A stretch of DNA of 64,000 nt. It comes from Cordia subcordata. Lineage: Eukaryota; Streptophyta; Magnoliopsida; Boraginales; Cordiaceae. Below, piece after piece: positions 1 to 12,500 of this stretch. A program made the translations under genes and the position numbers. The notes beneath the pieces are model-generated. The model did no database searches. It worked only from the letters and a program-made list of their open reading frames with translations, and was not told the origin of the DNA. Every line of letters begins with the position of its first letter. Within the stretch, counting starts at the first letter, position 1. The stretch is from contig JAPTOF010000015.1 of NCBI GenBank assembly GCA_028554755.1, positions 14,788,501 through 14,852,500 of the forward strand, read 5' to 3'.

Positions 1-577
1 TTCAAAAACTTCTCTTGTTTCAATCATGAAGCTCAAATTGAGATTCGGCTACAGTTTTACCTAATTTGTTCAGAAGCTGACTGCATTTTATCTCATTTTG
101 CTCTTGGTTCTCAATTTTAAAGACGAAAGACTAGAAACAATCATTGCGAATACCACCAACAACCACAGCAACCAAGGGCAAACGAAGCATCCCAATGCAA
201 CTGACACTGTCATTTTGTTTTCGATTACTTAGCTTGCAAACTCAGTTCTGATGAGAGAGGCTTCAAACTACAAAAGCCTACTTGATTCAATTTTCAAAAC
301 CTCAAATCTAAAATCAAGCGCTTTCCCAACCAACAAATGAACTATATGTATAGACAAAGAGTCCATCTTTTGCAGCAACTTTTTCTTAGCTAAAATGTAG
401 AAATGCTTACTCACAGATTTTGTAACATGATCAATTCCGAAAACAGGACAGGCGTAACTGACTTGGTTCATATGTAGAATCGTAAAATTATCTGCTCAAT
501 AGGTGCCATGAAAGAAGCCCAAGAACATGACAAGCTGCATGCACATGCATGAAAGAAAGCAAACAAATAAGAATTAC

Positions 578-3500
578 CTCCACATGTTCTAGGGGCAGCG
601 GTATTCCAATTGAACGCATGCGCTTTTGTGGCAGAGGCCTCTTACAACGGGACCATCTGAATACATCTACCGCAACATTTTCCTCCAGAGTATTTCGCTC
701 ACCATTTATGAATTGATTTTGCAATTTCTCGTACACTGCTTCATTTTCAAGGTCTGGAAAAGCTTTAACTATCTTCTCTCCATTAAAGCAAAGCTCATAC
801 CTTCACATAACTTAACACGTTAGATGATGCCGGGAAAGGGGAGGAATCTACTCCCATTTTGAGTTCCCTACTTTAATGACCCAATATATAAACCAATGTC
901 TCATTTTATGCAAGTATTGTTCAAAGATATTATAAGTTAGTGACAAAAAAATCCACGCTACCAAAGTTTCTAGGCCACTTATTTAGTATACTGAAAATCT
1001 AATTTAAGGGAAATAAGTTTTTCTTAGATAGAGGATACATGGAATATGGGGATAGAAGAGATTAAACCGATGACATGAATGCCACGTCCTTTTTGCGCAT
1101 TTTCTCCTCTATAAACAATATGTTTTGATATGTAGCAAAATGGATAACAAAAGAGGTTCTGCTTTTATCAACTACCAGAATCAGCAATCTTGAGAACCAG
1201 AAATTGATGTTATTTCATCATCTCCTTTCTGGAAAAGTCACAGATTGTTATCAACAAATTCAGCAGGTATGCCGAGGTCTAATTAGCAATAGCCCGTCCC
1301 AAATAGGGACAAAGGAATGTTGGGTTTGGTGGTGCCAACGCCAGTCAATACCCCAACAAGGTTTCTCTCATAGGTTTTTCAAACACGAGGGGGTGACTGC
1401 TAATTGGAGTTCTTTTTTAAAGGATGATTCCCTCAGCTACGTACGCGGAGTTCCACACAAGGGATGAGTTTGTGGATGAACTAAATAGCATTTTCATTAC
1501 CCTTGTAGCAAAAAGGAGTGGGGCTACAAATATTAAAGATTTTTGACCTATTAGTCTTGTGGGAAGTTTGTACCAAATTATCTCTAAACTATTGGCTAAT
1601 AGATTGAAACAATTGGATGGTAAAGTGATCGGGACAATTCAAAATGCTTTTATTTGAAGGTAGATAAATCCTTGACACTTCTCCCATTGCCAACGAGTTG
1701 GCACACACAAGATTGAAGCGTAGACTGAGAGAGATCATTTGCAAGTTGGGAATGGAGAAGACATATGATCAAGTACCCTGGGATGCCTTATTTACATTCT
1801 TGATAGATAGTCTTTGGAAAGAAGTGGTGTAAATGGATCCTGAAACATATTGTCTACTTGGTTCTCTATTGTTTTTAAAGGTGGACCAACGGCTACCATT
1901 GAGCTTCAAGTGGTCTTCACCTTGGGATCCCTTATCTCTGCTTCTCTTCATCTTAGTAATGGAAGCTTTGAGTAGTATGACAATGGGAGAATGTGAAGGA
2001 GATGAAAACATGAAATTGTACCTAGTACGGATTTCTTTTCAGCTAATTCAGGATATTCGAAAAGGATTCCTGTGGGGTCAGATGACTGAGAGCTATTTCA
2101 ACCTATTTAAAAAAGGCAAGCAGACACTAGAAAACAAGAAAGAATAAGAAGGCCATTGTTCAGGAAAGCATTCCCATTGGTTGATGTTTTGGAAGGTTAT
2201 AACTAAAAAGGTTTTCATTGGAACTTTGCAAGGCTTGAATATTCTATTTGGTTTTATCTTCAACAATCTCTCTGGACAAGTCTCTTTTACTAGAAGGTAT
2301 TATGATGCTCTTCTGATTACTTAAAATGATGGAGAAAATTGAGCATTTAAAGATAAGTAGAAGCTACAAAACTATTACTAAAGCAAATTATCTTGGCAAA
2401 GATATATATCTCAGCTTACTAATACCTGTGAGAATGAGTTTCCAAGTACAGAACTTCTCCCATTTTCAAGCGAGATGACGTAAAAAGTGGCTTCTTTAGA
2501 CCTTTATCAGCAACAACACTTATGCTGTACTTAAGCCTAGAGAAATACACAAAGCAAAATACATGATCAGAAAGCAAAAACTACCATAACAGGAACAATA
2601 ACTTAGACCATGTAAATGCAGAAAATTTCTCACAGGAACTTGGAATAGCTTTCTCCATGCCCACCCCACAACACGTAATCAAAATACGACTTTTGATCAA
2701 ACTTGCATCTTACAAAGAGCATTCACTAACACATATTGGTTATAAGAGAAGAGTATAGGACTAGTACTGCAAATCTCAGGGTTAAAGGAAAAGGAGTTAA
2801 GTAACCACATGATTTTGGTCCATTGTTCTAAAATTGTAAGATCACCCACAAATTAGTCTTCTTGAGAAACTAAATGATATTAATAAAAATAAATAAATTA
2901 TAAATGTCAACCGTATAACTACAAGTAAAGCATGAATAAAATTTAGATCAAATGAGCACCACAGACAAGTTTACACCCCAGTGGTTAGCCAAGAAAACTT
3001 GGGCATAGAAATTAGTATTTTTCAAGAGAAACACGTTGGTGATTTGGCCTGTAGTTAGTGCTTAAACAGTAACAAGTACTACAACTATAGATGATTGATC
3101 CACCAGAGTACATTTTTCTCATCAGTGTGCAGTGAGAACATAGAGGAACAATAATGTGTTTCATTGCATATAAGCATCTGCGTTGGTAACAGTTCATTAA
3201 CATGTTTCTTACATTGCATGTTCCATTCGCCACATGTATTGGGATCATTTCCATGGGCTGAACCATAGCAGATACCATTACAATTGGAAAAAGCAAATGA
3301 TGGGGAGGTACAAGAAGATTATTATGTCATGTTACATAGGCAGAATTCAATACACTCCCTTCAACACTTGAGATAAGTTTGTACAGAAGCAAAACTCCCC
3401 AAAAGCCAATAGAATCTAGTCTTAAGAATAGGGGAAGGGGTCAGATTTATTCCGACGGGCTTTTACAGGTCAATGATCAAGGTTATCAACACCACCAAAG

Positions 3501-6500
3501 TAGAGTGTGAACCACATGCACCATCCATGCACAGAAGATGCAAACTCTGACCACTAAATTTCTCTCTCGACTGCAGAATGCTCAAAGAAGCTACAGGCAA
3601 TAACCAAAATGTTCAATCTGAAAAGAAAAAAGTAAAAATGAAATCCCACAGCCCTGCCTTCTGTTATTACAATGCACTTCAAGACATCTTTACCACCCTA
3701 CCCGATTATAATTGGACTAGAACTCTTTCAACTATTTTTAGCAACAACAATTTTATTTTTACCTATAAGTACTACAATCTGATTAACAACCTGAACCACA
3801 GCAGCAACTCAGTTGTAACGACACCTGTCTCCCAAGTGGAAAATAATTGCAATATACAGGATGTATACCAAAGTTTATGGTTCTACCAATCAACCCCACC
3901 TACGTGAATTAGGAAGCTTCTTTATATCTTGTCAATTATGAGTACCATTATTTTGAAAGCTCAATCTAAATAGTATTTTGACCAAAATGAAGATATAACA
4001 AAATAGTAAATGGATGGCAATGGGTTGGATACTTCAAAACCAAGTAGTATCCATTACTTGTACCAGCTTGAAATCCCCAAAGCCTAAACCAAGTAACCAG
4101 CATAGACTGTACCTACTCGATATCGATTTCATTACACATGTTTAGCCATTGAAAAAGTATACATGCTCTTCAATATTTGTTGCACATCAAGATAGCTACA
4201 AAAGAAGTGCTCATGGAACATTTTTACTTCAGAATATATCCAATTGATTCACCTTTCAATGTTACAAAGTTAACCTACTTCTAAAAATTTGGGGTTTCAA
4301 CTACATTCAACAAGTTGAGGCTGCCAAAGTTTTCATATGACAAAGCAGATTTGCACAAAAACAGTTATGCAAGCACATTTAAACACGTCGTACCCATATG
4401 CTACAGTTGACAGCCTGACTCTAATATTCAATGCCATGGATATGGCAAAAGCTTACTCGGGCACACATATATATCAAAAGACTAGTTGAGGTGGCAGATG
4501 AAGAGAGTTCAAGTTAACCAGGACATGATTGCTTCAACAAAAAATTATATTTTCCTTTTTGTGAGAGAATAAGACTAATTTAACCCTGATGTCTACAGAA
4601 ATAGAAAAAATTGGATAATCAATCACATACCAAGGCTCATGGCATAGGTTGAACTGAATTGTGACCTCACGTACAAATCTTTGTTGTCGTAGCGCATTCT
4701 GCAAATGTTCACAAAAAGAGCGAGGACACAGGAGAGGTTAAGATTGCCTACCCAAAGCAATTACTTGAACAATGATGTGAAAGTTACAATTCACATAATC
4801 TCTAAATTTTTTACAAAATAGGGCAAATCAAAGACCAATTGAGACCCCATAAAATTGGAAGAAGATATCCAAACTTGTTACTAATTCATGGTCAAAATTA
4901 TAGGAAACCTAGGAAACCACATTATAATTAGCTTTTATTTGATTTAGTCAACACTCAACATGTCTTTGATTTTAATCATGAGATACAATGTTTTAAAGTA
5001 ATGAAGCAAAAATCTTTCATAACCAACAATACAGGACTTTTAAGCGATGACGAATAATTTTAATTCCTATAAGATCTGAAGAAATGATAGAGGAAAATAT
5101 CTTTCATGGACTTAATGAACTGGGAATACATGATGTCAACCATTTATAGTAAGTTGAGATTATAACTAACTCTGACAGGCTGGCATAACTAACTAACTAG
5201 TGCTCCGTCCAACTGTTACATATATTGCAGTTCCACTAACTCCTTTCCTGTCTATAATTACATTAATGCCTTAGCTAATACTTATCATCCCCCCTCAAGC
5301 TGATCTGGGTTGCAATACCAAGGGAAGCTTGCCTTTGAGATAATTGAACTGTTGTTGTGACAGGGCTTTAGTAAACACGTCAACCACCTATTCCTTAGAA
5401 GAAATATAAGAAAGTTGCAGAGCCTTGGATACCACTTGTTCTCTAACAAAATGGTAGTCAATCTCTATATGCTCTGTTCTACCATGAAAAACTGGATTAG
5501 CAGCTAGTGCCATAGTAGAGACATTATCACAGTGTAATGTAGGAGTGGAAACAGGAACATGAAGATCATGCAGTAGATATGTAAGCCACTTAAGTTCAGA
5601 AGCTGCATGAGCCATGGCCCTGTACTCAGCTTCTATTGATGACCTTGCCATAGTATGTTGTTTCTTTGAAGTCCAAGAAATAGCATTTGGCCCTAGGAAG
5701 ACAACATAACCTGTAGTAGACTTCTTATCTTGCACATCAAATGCCCAATCTGAATCACTGTAGGCACAGAGATGAAGTGGTCCAGGCTGAAAGAAAAGAC
5801 CTTGTCCCAAAGTCCCTTTAAGATACCTTAAAGTTCTCTTAAGAGAAGCAAAATCTGCAGTAGTTGGGGAGTGCATATGTTGACACAATGTATTGATAGC
5901 ATACTACAGATCTGGCCTTGTCATTGTCAGATATTGCAATGAGCCAACTAAACTTTTGAACTGAGTACCATTAGAGTATTGTGTAGCATTGTCTGCAGCA
6001 GTAGTTGTGGACTTAGAAACAGTTGGAGTACCCACTGTAGAACAGTCAGTCATGCCTGCTTGTGCTAGAATATCTTTAGCATATTTTGTTTGATGTAACA
6101 CCAACCCTGAAGTGGTATAGGTAACCTCTATACCTAGGAAATATGAAAGAGACCCTAGATCCTTCATTGCAAACTGACTTCTCATTGCTTGCAGTAAAGA
6201 TGCAATAAAGGAGGGTGAACTACCTGTGATTATAATATCATCCACATAAACCAACACTAGTGTATAAGATGTGGTAGTTTTGTGAATAAAAAGAGAGGTA
6301 TCTACAGTACCCATTTGAAACTTCTTTTGAAGCAGAAAGGTAGATAGCCTATAATACCAGGCTCTAGGAGCCTGTTTAAGACCATACAGAGATTTTCTCA
6401 ACCTGCAAACATAGTCTGGCTTGTTGGAGTCTTCAAAACCTTGAGGTTGAAGCATATAAACTTCCTCCTCTAGAGCTCCATGAAGAAAGGCATTTGAAAC

Positions 6501-9500
6501 ATCTAACTGCTTTAGACTCCATTGATGATGCAAAGCCAGGCACAAGACTGTCCTTGTTGTTTGACTCTTGACCACAGGACTAAAAGTCTCGTGGTAGTCA
6601 ATACTAGGTTCCTGGAGATAGCCTTTAGCCACCAGTCTGGCCTTATACCTTGCCACTGAACCATCAACATGTGTTTTTATCCTGTAGACCCATTTTGATC
6701 CAATTGGTTGCCTGTTTGAAGTTAAGGGAACAAGATCCCAAGTCTGCTGATCAATTAATGCTTTATATTCTTCTTTCATTGCAGTGTCCCAACATTGATA
6801 TTTGGCTGCTTCTTTGTAAGACTTAGGTTCATGTTGAGTAGGTGCAGCAATCAGATTGTGAAGTTGATACAATGGTGGTGGTAAACAACCAGTCTTGGAC
6901 CTAGTTAGCATGGGATGATGACTTGCAGGAGCTAAATCATGGAAAGATTCAGATGGTGCAGAGATAGAGCTAGACTCAGAAGTAGATAAATTCTGAACTA
7001 AAGAGTGTTGAAATGAAGACTGATTTTGAGGTTCAGAATGAGTGGATGCAGAGGATGATGAGGTAACAGAATGCATGGGAATATTCAGACTGGGTTCTGA
7101 AGAAATAGATGACTCTGAGTCATGACACTGAGCTAGAGATGGTGAGAAAACAGGTGGATATTCTGTAGGAAAGGAATAAATTAGAGAACATTGAACATAA
7201 TGCTCCTTTTGAATTGGAGAAGACTCTGTTACTAGTTGAAATTGGGATATAGAATTTGAGTCAGAGTGATTATGTGGATGGGGAAACAGCTCCTCATTGA
7301 ATCTGACATGTCTAGAGATATAAACACTGTGATTCTCCATGTCCAGACATTTGAACCCTTTAGTAAGAGAACAGAATCCTAGAAAGATGCATGGTGTAGA
7401 CCTGAGTTCTAATTTGTGTTTGTTGTATGGTTTTAGCCAAGGATAACCCAAACACCCAAAGCTCTGAGGTTAGAGTAGTCAGGTTTGATGGAATACAATT
7501 GTTCAAATGGTGAATGATTATGCAGTGTTGATGTAGGCAACCTATTTATCAAATAGTTTGCCATGGAGAGAGCTTTTAACCAGAATGTAGTAGGCAAGTG
7601 ACTTTGATGTAAAAGAGCTAGAGTAGTTTCTATCAAATGTCTGTGTTTTCTTTCTACTCTGCCATTTTGTTGACGTGTGTAGGGGCAGCTTGTTTGATGT
7701 AATATGCCTTTAGTTTGTAGGAATGCTTTAAACTTTTGATTGATGAACTTTGTACCATTATCTGTCCTTAATGTTTGGACAGTAACTTGAAATTGAGTAT
7801 GGACCATGGAATAAAAACTAGAAAAGACATCAAAAGTGTCTAATTTATTCTTCATGGGATAAATCCATACAAATCTGCTATAGTCATCGACTAGAGCAAC
7901 ATAGTATCTATAGCCCATATTAGAAGCAACTGGAGCAGGGCCCTATACATCCACATGAATTAACTAAAAAGGTTTACAAGAAATAAAATCTGAAATGTTA
8001 AAAGGTAGCGTATGTGACTTAGCTAGAGAACAAGACTCACAATCAATAGTGTTAACTGGAAGCTTGACATTTAAGAGTTTGGATAGAGTTTGAGCAGCAG
8101 AAGATGAGGGATGTCCTAGCCTTTGATGCCACAAGTAGTCTTGAGAGGAACTCTTGGAGATAGTATTAGCAGTTAGTACTTGAGCAGTGAACAACCTAGG
8201 ATTGGAGACAACTGGAAGTGTAGCTGGAAGAGTGTAAAGACCTCTATCACAGGGGGCCCTGTACAGTGTTGACTGATTGCAATTGTCTAGTATGAGAACC
8301 TCCTTAGCATTGAACAGGACAGTGCAATTGTTATCAGAGGTCAATTTTGAGATGGAAAGAAGATTAGTAGTAATTTGAGGGACATAAAGAATATTAGAGA
8401 GTACTAGAGGTTTAGAAGATGTAGAGATTATACCAGTACCGATGCTTTGTATAGGCAAGACTTGACCATTTCCAACAGCCACTGAATCATTTCCAGAATA
8501 AGCTTGAGAAGATTGCAGCAGATTGATGTCTTGAGTAACATGAGTATTAGCCCCAAAATCTAATACCCACTGTGAAGGTGAAGTTGTTGAATTTGTCTGA
8601 GCTGTGTAGGCTTGTTTTCCAGTCTGCTGAACCTGATAGTTAGTGAAATCTCCCCTATGCCAACAGTTGAGTGCAAAATGATTTGGTTTTCCACAGATTT
8701 GGCAAAACAGCTGTTGTTGCTTTCCACAAAATTGACAGCAAACCTTGGTCATGTTAGATTGAGCAGATTGATTTTGAGGAGCTGGACCTAAAATCCCTTG
8801 TCCCTGAGCCTGTCCCCTGTTATTTCTACCCCCTCTTCCACCTCTAGAAGAGTTTCCTCTATCTCTGCACTGAGAGGGCTTCTGTTGATTCTGAGTATAC
8901 AGGGCAGTGTGTAAGGTTTGAGAAGAGGAATCATTCAGAGAGAATGAATTCTCCATTTTAAGGTGCAGTTCTTCTGAGATAAGAAGAGAGGCTAGTTCAG
9001 AGACAGTAATAGGTGCAGGTCTAACCCTAATAGAGGCTCTAAAAGACTGATACTCATTTGGAAGTCCTCTAAGAATATACATAACTAGATCTTCTTGAGA
9101 AACAACCTCATTTGCACTAGCCAAGTTGTCAGTAATAGTTTTGACATGGTCTAGATAAGCTTGCATTGAGAGATTTCCTTTAGAAAGATGAAGAAGTTGC
9201 AATTTCAGTTGATACACATTGGACCTGCTGAGAGAACTAAATCGATGTGCTAAGGTAGACCAAACTTGACTAGCAGTCTCAAGATGAAAAGCTTGAGAGT
9301 AGACAGCTGGAGTCATAGTATTGAATAGACAAGATTTGAGATAATCATCCTGCATTTGCCACTGATCAAAAGCAGGATTAGGAATGAGATCACCTGTAGG
9401 ACCAGGAAGCATCTTCACAGGTGGTATAGTCCTTCTAGTTACTTGATCAAGCAATTTGCTAGCACGTAGCAGTGTTTGAATGTTAGATTTCCACAACACA

Positions 9501-12500
9501 TAATTGTTGTTGTCAAGCTTAAAATTCGATAAGCTTCCAATATGTTGAATAAAATTCTTGAGACCTAATGGAAGATCTTCAGTAATTCCAGAAACAGCCA
9601 TTGAAGTTGAAGCCATAGCTGGTTGAAGAAGAGAAATTGAAATCCAGAAGAAAGAAGAGAAAAATGAATCGATAGAAAGCTTCGCACCAAGGAGAAGAAG
9701 TTTCGATCAGATTTTGAATGAATTTCAATGGCTAGATAAAGAGATCTGTTGAGATCTCTGGTCGCAAAAACCCTAGAATTTTGGGGAAGAACAGAAAAGA
9801 AAAAAATAACTACCAGAATTGACCTGCTCTGATAACCATGAAGAAATGATAGAGGAAAATATCTTTCATTGACTTAATGAACTGGGAATACATGATCTCA
9901 ACTATTTATAGTAAGCTGAGATTATAACTAACTCTGACAGGCTGGCATAACTAACTAACTAGTGCTCTGTCCAGCTGTTACATATACTGCAGTTACACTA
10001 ACTCCTTTCCTGTCTATAATTACATTAATGCCTTAGCTAATACATATCAAGATCAATAACGAGTTATATGCCAATTATGAACCTTATAAAGTAACAGGAA
10101 AAAAGAATTATCAGCCTGATCTATGACTGATAAACAAACAATAATAATACAATCCAAGGAGGTACATAATTGTAAACTTTAAGAGAAAGTCTTCCGATAA
10201 TATAATGTCATGATATGATGAAAGTACAATGAGAAATTACATATAGATGGGTCTTGATGTGATGAAAGGCATACATAAGCAATGACAAGAAAGAACAATT
10301 ATAATGATCACAACTAGATATTTTAGTGGTGCCACCATAGTTGCCAAATTCACCTAATGAATTGAAATAATAATTTTGACCCAAAAAAGAAAAAATTGAA
10401 GAAATAATTAAGACTGAAGTAATAGTTGCAGAAATACTCATGAAGACCACCAGGAACTACAATTAAGGATATAATGTTGAGGACGGGTATAATTATATCA
10501 GGAAATGATTACTTCAGATATGAGAGAAATTTTATCGACTTCATAAGCAAACAATCAAATACCGAAGCAGCAGCCCTAGTAGTCATCGTCCGTTCCACCG
10601 CAACAGGAGCAAGAGTAGGCTCCAAAGTTGATGATTGTGTCAGACAGGGTTCGAGATCAATGGTTCCACCTCCTTTCTGGAGTCCATGCAAGACAAGATT
10701 GAAGAAAGAGTTTCAACAAAACTCATATGTAAAATAAGACAAACACATGTACAGAATACTCTGAAGTTGACTGCATTAACCAAACATAAGATTCAGAAAC
10801 CATACAAAGAAAACAATCTCTCATCATTCCCTAGAATGCATGGATGATTTTCCAGCAGAAACATATACTAGCCTCAAAAATGGACACACATAAAACATGC
10901 TTCAATGACATGGGACCAACCGGAAAGGTTTAGATTCTTCCCCACTTCAGATATAGGACATATTAAGGAGTGAGGACATGTAGCTGTCACATGGGATGTG
11001 GTGAAGATAAACTCAAACATGATTCTAGAAGAAGTTAAATTAAGAAGAAATTTTACACATGGCCTTAGTGAATTGGACATAGCACCAGCAAAGATAAGGA
11101 TGATCTTTGACCTATCTCATTGAGATAGCCTCTGCAAGCTATATCAACTTTCATGACCTCACAGCAACTTCACCACAATCTGTTCTCCTCATCTTAGAAA
11201 GGATCCCTTCATCACAATCTGTTTTTCTCATCTTAAAAAGGATTTTCCAATTTTTCCATTTCAATATTCTTATTTTTCTTATTAGGGGTCACAAAAGAAG
11301 TAGAATGAGTATTTCCCCTTGTTTCCTTCTCCCAGATTTTCCCCATGTGACATGCCTTTATACTTCCTTTAAAAGGCTAGTTGAAGAGAATGTTTGAGTT
11401 TGAATCCAGTACAGAAAACTTTAATCAATATTATCTAATATATTTAGTGACATAACAAATAAAATTCTTAAATAGTATACATAGAATGTTAGACATCCGT
11501 AGTTGTTTCTCTTTTAACAAAAGGTGTCTAGTGCATATCCTCTCCCTTGACCAGAGTAGGTCAATCCAAAGAAAGCACCAGCCAAAGCCTCAAAGTTGAT
11601 GCAACCATTTCTAACTGAAAATAAAGCAAGTTGGATGAATGAAAACCAAATGAATTTATCAAAGAGAAAAAGTAATAATCTAGAAAGTACCTTCACGATA
11701 CAACACCTCTCAACACGGTAACTACAACCAATGGCAGATCCCCACGCACGTGAACGAACATTGTTCCTCAATGTAGAAACAAAACCTAAAGTATTTAAGG
11801 AGAATAAATGAAGTTACATAAGAAATCACAATCCAACAAGAAGTAACAACATATGAATTGATCATGCACATGGAATCTACAATCAAACTGCAACAAACTT
11901 GTTGGTAACAGGTGACAAACAAAAGGACAGCAGACGATGTTCATTTATCTGAAGAATCCCATAGACGTCAAGCCATAGTGTGGTGAAAAATATTAATACA
12001 ATTTTCACCAGTAACCATTGAAAAGAACTTATCCCATCTACCTCAGCCATAATGCCCTATACACACACACACACACACACTCATAATGCTTATAATTCAG
12101 AAGTACCTCCTTGACAAGGCAATTTTGTTGAATCCCTTTGTCAAATATTGCTCAAAGGAAGGTGCTTACAAGCACCTAACTAATAAGGATAGGAAAGATT
12201 TTTTTTAAATGTCAAAATTAGCACAAAGGATGCTTACATGAACATAAAAATCAGAACTCTTATTTGTTTATCAATGCATAAGATTTGCCTTCAAGCATTA
12301 TAGCTGTAAATAAGCATGACCAGCTTCTAAGATAACATAAAATACATCCTAATTGTATAAGACAAGTGCTAAAGTACTCTAGTACTCAACCATGATTTTG
12401 AGGAGATAGGATTGTCCCACATTCCCCAAAATCTCACAAAATTAGGTTACTAACGAAGACATGAACGCGAGAGGAAATCCCTAGGTCCTCTATCAGTAAC

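Larger units (their letters stand above)
5077..10049 (-). mobile_element. Copia-1: complete Ty1/Copia LTR retrotransposon in HDC1 intron 7
   Basis: Bounded by two 211-bp direct repeats in TG...CA form and flanked by a perfect 5-bp target duplication AGATC (5072-5076 and 10050-10054). In element orientation: 5' LTR (10049-9839), primer site TGGTTATCAGAGCAGG next to it, gag-pol frame, polypurine tract ending in GGGGGGA, 3' LTR (5287-5077). Domain order GAG, protease, integrase, reverse transcriptase, RNase H identifies Copia; the gag and pol resemble the RE1-like group. The LTRs differ at 9 of 211 aligned positions by my count (about 4%). It lies in sense orientation in the intron 4699-10562, which would be about 0.9 kb without it. 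In-frame stops and a frameshift make it non-autonomous now. Confidence 0.95.
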
